A DNA stretch of 64,000 bases from positions 248,001 through 312,000 of the forward strand of contig NZ_LPWE01000010.1 in NCBI RefSeq assembly GCF_001723355.1. Direction: 5' to 3'. This DNA comes from Methyloceanibacter stevinii. Its GTDB lineage: Bacteria; Pseudomonadota; Alphaproteobacteria; Rhizobiales; Methyloligellaceae. Shown piece by piece: positions 43,952 to 54,008 of this stretch (within the stretch, counting starts at the first letter, position 1; each line of letters opens with the position of its first letter). The notes beneath the pieces are model-generated. The model was not told where the DNA came from. It saw nothing but the letters and a program-made list of their open reading frames with translations, and did no database searches. A program made the translations under genes and the position numbers.

Positions 43952-46900
43952 CTAGACCAGGTTCCGGACCTTCAGGAAGCGCAAGATGCCGTCGACGACC
44001 ACGTCCAGCGGCGGATCGGCATGGGTCGCCAAGGCTCGGTCGCGGGCGTGCTGGTAGTTGCTGCTCTCGTAGCGCTTGAATTCCATGCGCGAGATGTTGT
44101 CCACGGAGCCGACAAGAAAGTCGAGCAGCGGATAGAGCGGGTCCGCCCGCGTGCAGCGCCGGATGACTTGCGGCACGAAACTCTTGAGATCGTACATCTC
44201 GAAGCACGTGCGAGGCGCTGCGCGATGATGTCGGTGATCATCGGCATGGTCTCGTGTTCGTCCCGGACGACATGGAATGTCTGGCCTAAGGTCTCCTCCT
44301 GGCGCGCGATGGCAATCATGTTGCCGGCGGAGATGTCCGCAGGCATGAAGCTCACCTGATTGCCTGCCGTCACCCCGAGCCCGTGCTTGACGATGAAGCT
44401 GAGTAGGCGCAAGGCGATGTCGAGATTGCCGCCATTGCCGTTCAGCGCCGGGGTGACAAGCGAGGGCCGGAAGACACGCGCCTTGAGCCCCTGCCGCATG
44501 GCGGCGAAGACCTTCTGTTCGGCGGCCCATTTGGTCTGGCTGTAGCCGAAGTCGAGACGGTCCATGCCGTCGTTGTTGTCGCTCTCGTAAAGGAAGTCCT
44601 TGACCGCCCAGCCGAAGATGAAGGTGGTCGAAATGTAGTTGAGCACCTTGTCGCGGCCGGTGAAGCAGAGGTCCAGCACTTCGGACGTGCCGACGACGTT
44701 CGCGGCACGCATGTGGTCGTAGGTGAGCAGATAGTTCACCAGCGCGCCGTTGTGATAGATCGTGTCCACACCGTCGGCGAGGCGAGACCAGGCCGCATCG
44801 TCGAGACCGAGACGCGGCGCCTCCAGATCCCCAAGGACCACGTGGACCCGCTCCTCGTAGGCCTTGCGGCTTTCGGGATCGACGATGTTCTCGAGAAAGG
44901 CCTTGTCCAGGCGCGCGCGGGCCTGCTCCAGGCTGCGTCCGCGCACGAGAACGTGCAGATCCTCGTCAGATTGCTTGAGGAGCGCATCGATCAGGAACGG
45001 GCCGAGAAAGCCGGTGCCGCCCGTGAGCAGCGTGCCGATCCTCTGACCGGCAGGGCTGGCGACACGGCGGTCGACCGCCTTGTAGCTGCGATCGGCCAGC
45101 ATCTTCTCTTTCTCGGCGGCGACCCGTGCCTCATAGGCTGACGTGAAGAACTCGGCCATGGCCCGTGTCGCGGCGGCAGGAGCGGTCACGAACTGGCGGA
45201 CGAGCGCGAACAGATCGCGGATGGAGATCGACGACAGAAGGCGCGGATTGACGCGCTCTGCGAGATCCGGCGCGTTGCGGTCGACGAGAGAATCCTTGAT
45301 CCAATTCAGGAACACGACGAGATCGAGCGAGTCGATGCCGGCGTCGAACAGCGTGTAGTCCTCTTCGCCGGTGATGCCGTAGCGGTCTTTCAGGAGTTCC
45401 AACTCGTAGACATCGGACTTGCCGTCCGTCCGCACTGCGGCTAGGGCATGGCGCGTGTCGACAAGGATCGGCATTTGCCCGGTTTCGAGAAGCTCGCGCG
45501 TGCGGGCGCGGCGTACCTTGCCCGAGCTCGTGCGGGCCACGGAGCGCGGCGGTACGAACACGACGCGCGCGACGGGGACCTGCAGCCCTTCGCGGATCAC
45601 CCGGACGATCTCGACCTCGTCGGGCATCTCGTTGCCGCGGGCAATCTCCGCCACGAGCGTAATGTCCATCTCATTGCCGTCGCCGGACGAGAACGCCACG
45701 ACGCCGTTGCGGCGCAGTTCCGGATAGACCTGCAGCGCCAGCGCCTCGATGTCTTCGGGGTAGATGTTCTGCCCCCGGATGATGATCATGTCCTTGAGAC
45801 GGCCGCAGACGAAGAGTTCGCCGTCCTGCATGAAACCGATATCGCCGGTGCGCAGAAACGGCTTGTCGACCCCTGCCGCATCGACCAGATGCGCATCGAA
45901 GATTTCGCGGTTGTCTTCCGGCTTCTGCCAATAGCCCAAAGCGCGGCCCGCGCCTGCGCACCAGATCTCGCCTGTCCGGCCGTCCGAAACCTCGATCCCG
46001 GTATCGGGATCGACGATACGGATATCCGTGTCGCCGAGCGCACGCCCGCAACTCATGAGTGGCAGCGCGTGGCTCACCCCCGTCGTCTCGGTAACCAGCG
46101 CGGCCTGACCTTGCGCGAGACGGCGCCGATCCACGGAGACGGCCCGGCGTCCCCGGCTCGAAACGGCGAGCGTGAATTCCGCAAGCCCATAGGCCACGAA
46201 GAAGGCCTCGTCCTTGAGACCGCAGCGCGCGAACTTCCGCCGGAACGCCTCGAACGTCTCCGGTGAGACCGGCTCGGCCGCGACCATGAACGTGCGAAGC
46301 GTCGACAGATCGTATTGGTCGAGCTTGGCTGGGGGCACGTGGCGCTCGTTGAGGCACAGTTCGAGCGCGAAATTGGGGACGGAGGTCGCCGTTGCCTTGT
46401 AGCGTGTCAGCAGCTCCAGCCAGATGGACGGGTTCTGCATGAAGGAGCGCGGCGACAAACCCCAAGTCGTACTGCCGGACAGCACCGCATAGATGTAATA
46501 GCCGATCAGTCCCATGTCGTGATGCTGGGGCAGCCAGGTCACGGCAACCTCGCCATGCCGAGGAACCGCTGCACTACAGTTCGCGATCAGGTTCTGATGC
46601 GACACGCACACGCCTTTTGGATTGCTAGTCGAGCCCGACGTGTATTGCAGAAAGGCGATCGGGCGGGGCTTGTCCGGCGCCGTCGCGTCCGGATCCGTCT
46701 CGATCGCCGTGGTCTCGATGACCCGCAATGCGTCGAGCCGATCAGCAGCCGCACGCGGCATCGGGTCGGTGTAGCGCTGGCGGCCTTCGGCGAAAAATTC
46801 GCGTGTCCGCCCGCAGGCGAGCCAAGCCAACGCGCCGCTGTCCGCGACGATGTGATCGACCCGCCCGACCCAGGCAACGAAGTCGAAGGCGCTGACGGGC

Positions 46901-47190
46901 GGTGTCGGAATGGGGACAAGCCCGACCTTCGAACAGGCAAAGAGCGCCGCGACCAATTCGATGCCGGGCTGATAGGCCAGAACGACCCGGTCGCCGGGCT
47001 GCAAACCGTCTGTTTCGGCAAGGCGCGCGGCGAGCGTCTCCACGCGCGCCGCGAACCCCGCATAGTCATAGTCCTCGAGCGTCTCGCCCCGGGAGTCGAC
47101 AAAGGCGAACAACCGGCGGGCGGGTTGCCGCTCGACCCAATCTCGCAGGATGGAGTTGATATTGACGGATGGGGCGATGTTGATGTTCAC
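43952..47190 (-). CDS. acyl-AMP ligase / carrier protein / thioester reductase fusion, frame interrupted near 44210
   Basis: A three-module enzyme of about 1079 residues. Residues ~1-580 are an adenylation domain of the fatty acyl-AMP ligase type: A3 FLQYTSGSTSNPKGV (180-194), LPQHHDMGLIGYYI (220-233), RTGDIGF (447-453) and the A10 Lys in RTSSGKVRR (Lys 558). Residues ~590-670 are an acyl carrier domain with the phosphopantetheine Ser in DAGIDSLDL (Ser 621). From ~718 follows a thioester-reductase SDR domain (LLTGGTGFLGPFLIDALL, FGYSQTKWAAEQ, with Tyr-Lys). Reading resumes after one restored G near 44210 (QRLGTCFEMYDLKSFVPQVI), ending in FLKVRNLV. Predicted reaction: activate a carboxylic acid with ATP, load it on the carrier and release it as aldehyde or alcohol with NAD(P)H. 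No PPTase or PKS gene is adjacent. Confidence 0.88.
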
Positions 47191-47670
47191 GGTCGTAGCT
47201 GTTCGTGCGCCGGAAGATCAGGAACACACCCTTGTTCAGTTAGCCGCGCCGCATGCACGGTGCATCTCGAAGCATAGCCTCGCTGACGCCGTCGGGCTGT
47301 CGCCAACGCCGCCGCAACGCCTCGCTCGCGGCTGCCGCTCAAATCCCGGTTGCTCAAAGCCCCACAAGAGACGCGCCGCACGAAGACATGCGGGATCGTC
47401 ACACAGCCCCTAGCCGTGCCGGAATCACCCAAGGAAATCCGGTTCCCGAACGCCAAATGTGAGAAGCGCCCCCCGGCCGATCCGACCCTGGGCAAATAAG
47501 TGACGGGTGCCGTTTTTGCAAGCAAAACCGGCCCGCGCACAGTCCTCGCGCGCGAACTCTTCCGGAGAAGTCAAAGGGTTCTGCGGTTTCTCGCGCACCC
47601 GTCACTTGTACGAAACTTGCATGTGCCAGCACTGCGCTTTGCGCCCAAGGGGATCAATAAAGGGGGGAAC
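47191..47670. other. 480-bp divergent intergenic region
   Basis: Lies between the GTG start of the acyl-activating reductase (minus) and the sthA start (plus), and must hold both promoters. I see no operator, hairpin terminator or small gene with a convincing ribosome site. It contains short open frames on both strands that look non-coding. Confidence 0.5.
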
Positions 47671-49062
47671 ATGGACAAGGTGGATATGTTGGTGATCGGC
47701 AGCGGGCCTGCCGGCCGCCGCGCTGCCGTACAATCGGCGAAGTTCGGAAAGTCGGTGATGGTCGTCGATAGGGGGCGGCGGCTCGGCGGCGTTTCCGTCC
47801 ACACCGGCACGATCCCATCGAAGACCTTGCGCGAAACCGTCCTGAACCTGAGCGGCTGGCGTGAGCGCGGATTCTACGGGCGCTCCTATCGGGTGAAGCA
47901 GGACATCAGCGCCGTCGACCTCACGGAGCGCCTCTACAAGACACTCGACCACGAGGTCGAGGTGCTGGAGCACCAGTTCATGCGGAACATGGTCGACTTC
48001 GCCCTCGCCAGTGCACGCTTCATCGGACCCAACGAGGTCGAGTTGACCACCGAGTCCGACGAAACCTGGACCGTCGGGTTCGACAAGGCCGTGATCGCCG
48101 TCGGCACGCGTCCCTTTCGTCCCGGCCATGTTCCGTTCGACGGCAAGCGCATTTACGACAGCGACGACATCCTGGAGATCGAACATCTGCCCCGCTCGCT
48201 CACCGTGATCGGCGGCGGCGTGATCGGCGTCGAATACGCAACCATCTTTTCGGCGCTCGACGTTCCCGTCACCCTCATCGAAGGGCGCGAGACCATTCTC
48301 GACTTTCTCGACAAGGAGGTGGTCGAGGATTTCATCCATCAGATGCGCGACCGGGGCATGATCGTCCGCCTCGGGGCGGCGGTGAAGGATATCTCTCAGT
48401 CCGATCATCGCGTTTCGATATCGTTGAACGACGGGCGCAAGGTGTCGTCAGACTTCCTGCTTTTTGCCGCCGGCCGTTCGGGAAACGTGGAGAGCCTAAA
48501 CCTCGAGGCTATCGGGCTCGAGGCCCGACAGCGCGGCCGGCTGAAAGTCGACCCGGAGACGTTTCAGAGCGCCGTTCCCAACATCTATGCCGCGGGCGAC
48601 GTGATCGGCTTCCCGAGTCTCGCCTCGACATCCATGGAACAAGGGCGTCTGGCCGCCTGCCACGCTTTCGGCATGCCCGCCCCGCCGCCGCCCGAAGCGT
48701 TTCCTTACGGCATCTACGCGGTGCCGGAAATCTCCACCGTGGGGCAATCGGAGGAAGAGGTACGGGCCGGCGGTACGCCCTATGAGTGCGGCGTGGCGCG
48801 GTTCCGCGAGACATCGCGCGGCCACATCATGGGCGTGGACAACGGCTTCCTGAAGCTGATCTTCGCGCTGGATACGCGCAGACTTCTCGGCGCGCACATC
48901 ATCGGCGAGGGCGCGACGGAGCTGATCCATATCGGCCAGGCCGTGATCAACCTCAAAGGCACGGTCGATTTCTTCGTCGAGAACACCTTCAACTACCCGA
49001 CCCTTGCCGAGGCCTACAAGGTGGCCGGGCTCGATGCGTGGAACCGCATGAGTCAGGTTTGA
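47671..49062 (+). CDS. sthA: Si-specific NAD(P)+ transhydrogenase (soluble pyridine nucleotide transhydrogenase)
   Basis: A cytosolic FAD enzyme that moves reducing equivalents between NADPH and NADH. 463 residues: FAD-binding MLVIGSGPAGRRAAVQSAK, NAD(P)-binding LTVIGGGVIGVEYATIFSALD, second FAD-site IYAAGDVIGFPSLAS, and the dimerisation domain ending FNYPTLAEAYKVAGLDAWNRM. The region corresponding to GGGCTHWGTIPSK of E. coli SthA reads GGVSVHTGTIPSK, so the Cys is Ser. ATG 47671 follows AGGGGGG. Single gene. Together with the NAD(P)H-dependent reductase upstream it marks redox balancing, but the two are divergent. Confidence 0.93.
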   Translation: MDKVDMLVIGSGPAGRRAAVQSAKFGKSVMVVDRGRRLGGVSVHTGTIPSKTLRETVLNLSGWRERGFYGRSYRVKQDISAVDLTERLYKTLDHEVEVLEHQFMRNMVDFALASARFIGPNEVELTTESDETWTVGFDKAVIAVGTRPFRPGHVPFDGKRIYDSDDILEIEHLPRSLTVIGGGVIGVEYATIFSALDVPVTLIEGRETILDFLDKEVVEDFIHQMRDRGMIVRLGAAVKDISQSDHRVSISLNDGRKVSSDFLLFAAGRSGNVESLNLEAIGLEARQRGRLKVDPETFQSAVPNIYAAGDVIGFPSLASTSMEQGRLAACHAFGMPAPPPPEAFPYGIYAVPEISTVGQSEEEVRAGGTPYECGVARFRETSRGHIMGVDNGFLKLIFALDTRRLLGAHIIGEGATELIHIGQAVINLKGTVDFFVENTFNYPTLAEAYKVAGLDAWNRMSQV

Positions 49063-49429
49063 GTCCCTACGGGGACGAGAGGCGCGCACGAAACAAAGAC
49101 TTTGCGCGGGCAATTCCGCCCGCCGTGCCGGTGCGGCAAACACTGCACCGCGCCACGAGGCGCTTGACAATCAGGCCGCTGTGCCCCACGTCAGGGGCAC
49201 CGCTGCGCTGCCGCGTGAATCAGCCGCGCCCGAAATGTTTGGGCTCAGCAGCACGGACTCCTCTTTCCAGTTCCCCATCACGCAGGGTTCTTCATGCAAA
49301 GCCGCGCCTGGGCACGATGCCTACATGCGCCGAGGTTTTGCAGCACCCTCGTATGCCGCGCTCCCGCGCGGCCATGCAACACGTCCGCGCGGCCGTTGGG
49401 GCTTGGGCGCGGCAATAAAAGGATTCGAT
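49063..49429. other. 367-bp intergenic region, long leader of the helicase gene
   Basis: No gene is seen between sthA and the DEAD-box helicase. A frame open across 49181-49429 in phase with the helicase would add 83 residues with no family similarity and is rejected. Long leaders are common on DEAD-box helicase mRNAs; TTGACA at 49164 lacks a good -10. Confidence 0.45.
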
Positions 49430-50687
49430 TTGTTAGACTTTGAAATGCTCGGCCTCGCGCCGGCTTTGAACGAGGCGCTTTCCCGCGCCGGATTTTCCAC
49501 ACCCACGCCTATTCAGAACCAGGCGATCCCGCTGGCCCTCGATGGCCACGACATTCTCGGCCTCGCCCAGACGGGGACGGGCAAGACGCTCGCTTTCGGC
49601 CTGCCGCTGATCGAGCACCTGCTCGCCGAGCCGGGTCGGCCCGCACCGAAGACCGCGAAGGCGCTCGTCCTCGCGCCGACGCGCGAGCTCGTGAACCAGA
49701 TCGCCGACAGCCTTCGCGTTCTTACGGCGAAAACGAAACTTCACGTGGCGACCGTGGTCGGCGGCGCGTCCCTCTACAACCAGATCAAGATGCTCGGCCG
49801 CGGCACCGACATTCTCGTGGCGACACCCGGCCGTCTGATCGACCTGATGGACCGCAGGGCGGTCGATCTCAGCACCGTGCGTCAGCTCGTACTGGACGAG
49901 GCCGACCAGATGCTCGACATGGGTTTCATCCACGCGCTGCGGAAGATCGCGCCCCGGCTGGGGACGCCCCGCCAAACCATGCTGTTCTCGGCGACAATGC
50001 CGAAGCAGATGGAAGAGCTGAGCCGCGCGTACTTGAACGATCCGAAGCGTGTGCAGGTCGCACCGCCCGGCAAGGTCGCCGACAAGATCACCCAGTCGGT
50101 GCACTTCCTCGAGAAGTCGGAGAAGCCCGCAAAGCTGCGCGACATTCTTACCAGCGATCTCGATGCGACGACGCTCGTCTTCGCACGCACCAAGCACGGT
50201 GCCGAGAAACTCTCGAAGAGCCTGATCGCCGACGGCTACAACGCGGCATCGATCCACGGCAACAAGACGCAAGGCCAGCGCGACCGCGCCATCAAGGCGT
50301 TCCGTGAGGGCCGGGTTACGGTGCTCGTGGCGACCGACGTCGCTCGCGCGCATCGACATCAAGGGCGTCGCCTATGTCATCAACTACGACCTGCCCGAAG
50401 TGCCTGACAGCTATGTGCACCGTATCGGACGGACAGCGCGCGCGGGCCGCGAAGGCGAAGCCATCGCCCTCTGCGCTCCGGATGAAGCGGGCCTTTTGCG
50501 CCAAATCCAGCGGCTGATGAAGTTCGACATCCCTGTTGCGAGCGGCGAGCTGCCGACCGGGGGGCGCGACGGCAAGCCGGCTCGCCGCCCGAACCAGCAT
50601 AAGCGCGGTGGTCAGAAACAGGGATTTGGTGCGGCCAAACCGGCACGGAGCAAGCGGCGCAGGCCGCCCCGCCGCCGCGCGGCTTAA
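49430..50687 (+). CDS. DEAD-box RNA helicase (RhlE-like), frame interrupted near 50346
   Basis: About 418 residues. The start is probably TTG 49430 ([11 protein letters not shown]), as AAAAGGA lies 6 bases upstream and homologues begin within a few residues of F-x-x-L-G-L. Helicase motifs are Q ([14 protein letters not shown]), I AQTGTGKT, Ia APTRELVNQ, Ib TPGR, II DEAD ([13 protein letters not shown]) and III SAT. After V-type ATDVA the frame breaks. [36 protein letters not shown] (motifs V-VI) is in a second frame; two missing bases near 50345-50352 would give ATDVAARGIDIK. The tail is Lys/Arg-rich ([21 protein letters not shown]). It unwinds structured RNA, e.g. in ribosome assembly or cold. 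Confidence 0.9.
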
Positions 50688-51007
50688 GGGGCTGAGGGCG
50701 CGGCTGCGTTAGGGCCGCGCCAGGCCTCGTAGCCGCCGTCGACGCTATAGACATCGGCAAATCCGTGCGCGGCGAAGATGCGCGCATAGAACTGGCTCGA
50801 ATTGCCGTGATAGCAGTAGATCACGAGCGGCGCCGATTTGGAGAGCTCCTCCACGAGATTGGGGAGCTCCTTCTCGCCGACATTGCGCGCGCCATCTACA
50901 TGACCTTGTGCGAAGGCACGCGCATCGCGCACATCCAGTAGCGCCGTGCCCTCGCGCGCGGCGATGGCTTGCGCCTCCGCGATCCCGATACGCTGATAAC
51001 CGCTCAT
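50684..51007 (-). CDS. rhodanese-domain protein (GlpE-like)
   Basis: 107 residues, a single rhodanese domain: [58 protein letters not shown]. The active-site loop is C-Y-H-G-N-S, with the catalytic Cys and the small size of GlpE. It transfers sulfane sulfur, e.g. thiosulfate to cyanide or thioredoxin. It starts 15 bases after the hypothetical at 51023 on the same strand and overlaps the 3' end of the helicase by 4 bases. Confidence 0.9.
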   Translation of the reverse strand: MSGYQRIGIAEAQAIAAREGTALLDVRDARAFAQGHVDGARNVGEKELPNLVEELSKSAPLVIYCYHGNSSQFYARIFAAHGFADVYSVDGGYEAWRGPNAAAPSAP

Positions 51008-51022
51008 GTAGTCTTGTCTCCT

Positions 51023-51772
51023 TTAGCGCCGCGCGAGCGAGCGCAACATGCCTTCGACGTCTTCGTCCAGCTCGATCTCGACGGCGGGCGCCCCGAGCTG
51101 CAGCATGTTAGCGATAAAGGGCTCGTCGTTGCGCTCTTCTTTGAGCGCATCGGTCAGGATCGGCTGGCTGTCTTCGATATGAGCGAGAAAGGACAGGCCG
51201 TCGGTCGAGGCCCAAGTCCACAGATCGCGCGTCCACAGGGCGAGCGGATACATGATCTCGTTCTTGAAATTGGAGCCGCGCGCCAGTTCCAGAAATCGCA
51301 AGCCCGTCTCCCAGCACTCCGACGCCCGTTTCGGCGGCGGCGGGATCTCGCCTTCGAGTAGTTTCTTGCCCGACGCGCCGACAAAGTCTTCCAGCGTGAT
51401 CGGCGCCGCGACCGGATTGCGGAAGTGTCTCAAGGCAAAGCTGCCGGGAAACTCGTCCCCCATGTCCGCCCTCAGCCCGGCCTCGATCTTGTCGACGGCC
51501 GCGCCATCGCCCTTCATGGCGGCGGTCGCGCAGAAGGCCATGACGGTGTCATTGCCGATCTTGTGCACGCCGCCGTTGGCAAGATCGGCCTCGGTCAGCG
51601 CCGGGGTGATCCCGTCTTCGGGCACCTCCGCCTCGCCGATCCGCAACGCGGAAATGAAGGCGGTGATTTCCAGCCAGCGCCGATAGGTGGCCAGGAACCC
51701 GTCCGGGTCGACATGCACGATCGCCAGGTTGAGCGGCAGCTTGCGCTTCGCCAGTTCCGTCATGTCCGTCAT
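51023..51772 (-). CDS. hypothetical protein
   Basis: 249 residues, soluble, no signal peptide or membrane helix. The N-terminus has NLAIVHVDPDGFLATYRRWLEITAFISALRIGEAEVPEDGITPALTEADLANGG. The middle holds PITLEDFVGASGKKLLEGEIPPPP and ELARGSNFKNEIMYPLALWTRDLWTWAS. The C-terminus is acidic (PAVEIELDEDVEGMLRSL). I recognise no family. It has a normal start (ATG 51772; 51763 is possible) and precedes the rhodanese gene by 15 bases, probably in one operon. Confidence 0.7.
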   Translation of the reverse strand: MTDMTELAKRKLPLNLAIVHVDPDGFLATYRRWLEITAFISALRIGEAEVPEDGITPALTEADLANGGVHKIGNDTVMAFCATAAMKGDGAAVDKIEAGLRADMGDEFPGSFALRHFRNPVAAPITLEDFVGASGKKLLEGEIPPPPKRASECWETGLRFLELARGSNFKNEIMYPLALWTRDLWTWASTDGLSFLAHIEDSQPILTDALKEERNDEPFIANMLQLGAPAVEIELDEDVEGMLRSLARR

Positions 51773-52058
51773 GGGACCTGCTCTCCTTCCGTCCGAAATC
51801 CTTGCGCGCTGCTGCGCCAGGCGCGCGAGATCCCGCGCCCAGGACAGGGAGAAGCAAATTCCGCACCGACTTCGCCGGTGCGTGAGAATCTACTTGAAAT
51901 CAATATGTTACGGAGGGTCACAAGCCCGCCCACAGGCATTTCACGCGGCCTCTGTCGGCCGCGAAACGCACGAATTGTCGGATTGCCGCCACGACTGGGG
52001 GAGTCGGCCGCGCTCGATGCCAGGATCGCTCGATGCCCGGAATCACTCCTGCCTGGAC

Positions 52059-53003
52059 TCATACGGGCCGGGCGTGAGCCGCGTCCGCCGCGCCGGCGGT
52101 TCGCATGAACCGGCCGGGCGGTATTCCTGCGTGACGGCTGAAGGCGGTACTGAACGTGCTCGCCGAGCCGTATCCCACTCGCCGCGCCACTTCGTCCAGA
52201 GCGATCCCTCCACTCCGCAGCAGATCCTTGGCAACGGCCATCCGCCACTGCAGCAGATATTCCATCGGCCTGACCCCGACCGTGCGGGTGAACCTGTCGA
52301 AGAAGGCCGATCGGGACATTCCGGCCTCTTGCGCGAGGTCCTTGACCGTCCAAGACCGCTCCGCGTCGCCATGCATCGGCCGCAAGGCAGCCGCGATCCG
52401 TGCATCCGCCAGCCCGCGCAGCAGGCCCGGCTGCGCGGCGTCACCGGGGACGGACCGCAGGGCCTCGATCAGCAGGATCTCGACCAAGCGGGCGAGGACA
52501 AGGTCGCGGCCAAGATCATCTCTTGCAGCTTCTTCCCCGACGAGGCGAACCAACTGCGCCAACCTTGGGACGCCCCGGATATGGATCATCCGCGGCAGCA
52601 GCGACACGAGCAGTGCCGCGTCCGGCGACTCGAAGGCGAAGTAGCCGCCGAACTGCCGCACATCGGGCGGCCCGTCCTGCCGGCCGTAGCGAATCTCCCC
52701 ATCCGTCGCCGGCGCCTGGTGCGGATCGATGAGCTTTGGCGCCGCCGGGTCCAATCCCGACATGGTGAAAGCCGGCGTGGCCGGCAGCAGCACGAAGTCA
52801 CCCTCTTCCAGCACCACTGGGTCCTCGCCATCGACAGCAAGACGGCATCTCCCCTCCGTCACGGCGCAAAAGCCCGGCTGGCCGAATTCGGTGTAGCGCA
52901 CGGCCCAGCGACCGGCGCCGCTGATTCCCTTCGAGAAAACGGCACGCGGGCGCAGAAGCTGGATCACCTGGGCCAGCGGGTCGGTGGACAACGGATCGGT
53001 CAT
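52059..53003 (-). CDS. AraC-family transcriptional regulator
   Basis: 314 residues. The N-terminal cupin_6-type sensor is GRWAVRYTEFGQPGFCAVTEGRCRLAVDGEDPVVLEEGDFVLLP. The C-terminal ~100 residues are an AraC DNA-binding domain with two helix-turn-helices: WTVKDLAQEAGMSRSAFFDRFTRTVGVRPMEYLLQWRMAVAKDLL and ALDEVARRVGYGSASTFSTAFSRHAGIPPGRFMR. Divergent from an SDR gene (98 bases between starts), so probably its regulator. The effector is unknown. Confidence 0.92.
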   Translation of the reverse strand: MTDPLSTDPLAQVIQLLRPRAVFSKGISGAGRWAVRYTEFGQPGFCAVTEGRCRLAVDGEDPVVLEEGDFVLLPATPAFTMSGLDPAAPKLIDPHQAPATDGEIRYGRQDGPPDVRQFGGYFAFESPDAALLVSLLPRMIHIRGVPRLAQLVRLVGEEAARDDLGRDLVLARLVEILLIEALRSVPGDAAQPGLLRGLADARIAAALRPMHGDAERSWTVKDLAQEAGMSRSAFFDRFTRTVGVRPMEYLLQWRMAVAKDLLRSGGIALDEVARRVGYGSASTFSTAFSRHAGIPPGRFMRTAGAADAAHARPV

Positions 53004-53101
53004 TATGGACTATTGCAAATTAAATACGGACGATGCATCGATGATAGTCCTGATCATGCGCGATATCTCCGTCTCGTCAACAGCGAACACAGGAGATCGG
53101 C
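53004..53101. promoter_or_regulatory. divergent promoter/operator region
   Basis: The 98-bp gap between the AraC regulator and the SDR holds GGACTAT (53007-53013) repeated in inverted orientation as ATAGTCC (53044-53050), and the 10-bp palindrome CGATGCATCG (53031-53040) between them. The region is AT-rich (53011-53030). Such symmetry near an AraC gene suggests a binding site for it. Confidence 0.45.
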
Positions 53102-53845
53102 ATGAACACTATTCTCATCACGGGTTGCTCGTCCGGCTACGGACTGGAGACCGCGCGGCACTTCCACAGACAAGGCTGGAACGTGATCGCCACCATGAGG
53201 CGCCCTCGGAGCGATCTCTTTTCCGCGGCCGACCGCATCCGCATTCTGCCGCTGGACGTCACCGACCCCGAAAGCATTGCGGAGGCCGTTGCCGCTGCCG
53301 GGCCGATCGACGTGCTGGTCAACAATGCCGGCATCGGCGTGGTCGGCGCGTTCGAGGCGACGCCGATGGCGCATATCCGGAAGGTCTTCGAAACGAACAC
53401 GTTCGGCACCATGGCCATGACCCAGGCGGTGATCCCGCAGATGCGCGCCCGGCGCTCCGGTGCGATCGTGAACGTCACCTCGAGCGTCACCCTGGCCCCC
53501 ATGCCGTTGGCGGCGGCCTACACGGCCAGCAAGCAGGCCATCGAGGGCTTCACCGGCTCACTGAGCCACGAGCTCGGTGCGTTCGGCGTTCGGGTCCGAT
53601 TGGTCGAGCCTGGCTACGCGCCGACCACGCGGTTTGCCGCGAACGCGGACATCGACGTGACCGCTCTCATCCCCGAAGCCTATGCCGGTTTCGCTGCCCC
53701 GATCTTTGAAGCGTATGCGCAGCCGGCGATGACTACGAAGGAAAGCGACGTGGCCGAGGCCGTGTGGCGGGCCGTGAACGATACGACCGGCGAATTGCGT
53801 TACGCGGCTGGGGACGACGCGGTGGCTTTGGCCCAGGCAAGTTGA
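53102..53845 (+). CDS. short-chain dehydrogenase/reductase
   Basis: 247 residues, classical SDR: ILITGCSSGYGLETARHFHRQG (cofactor motif), LVNNAGIGVVGAF, the catalytic Ser in IVNVTSSVTLAP, and the YTASK Tyr-x-x-x-Lys. AGGAGA upstream of ATG 53102. The cofactor-site Gly pattern TGCSSGYG resembles enzymes that use NADPH. The substrate is unknown; the AraC gene next door suggests induced expression. Confidence 0.93.
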   Translation: MNTILITGCSSGYGLETARHFHRQGWNVIATMRRPRSDLFSAADRIRILPLDVTDPESIAEAVAAAGPIDVLVNNAGIGVVGAFEATPMAHIRKVFETNTFGTMAMTQAVIPQMRARRSGAIVNVTSSVTLAPMPLAAAYTASKQAIEGFTGSLSHELGAFGVRVRLVEPGYAPTTRFAANADIDVTALIPEAYAGFAAPIFEAYAQPAMTTKESDVAEAVWRAVNDTTGELRYAAGDDAVALAQAS

Positions 53846-53918
53846 TCGTGGAATAGCCGGTCATGGAGACCAATGGCCGGCTGCGCCAGAACAGAGGACG
53901 CAGGGGCCGTGCGGCACA

Positions 53919-54008
53919 TGGCGGAGAGAGAGGGATTCGAACCCTCGAGACGGTTACCCGCCTACACGCGTTCCAGGCGTGCGCCTTCGACCACTCGGCC
54001 ATCTCTCC
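53919..54008 (-). tRNA. tRNA-Ser (anticodon GGA)
   Basis: Reading the minus strand from 54008 to 53919 gives an acceptor stem GGAGAGA paired with TCTCTCC, a D-arm with GAGTGGTCGAAGGC, and the anticodon loop CTGGAAC. The anticodon GGA decodes UCC and UCU. A long variable arm typical of class II (Ser) tRNA, a T-loop GGTTCGAATC, an encoded discriminator G and CCA complete it: 90 nt in all. Confidence 0.95.

Noticed and set aside
49181-49429. N-terminal extension of 83 residues on the DEAD-box helicase
   Set aside because: No similarity to the family, no ribosome site, and homologues start at the F-x-x-L-G-L motif; the frame is open only because of GC content.
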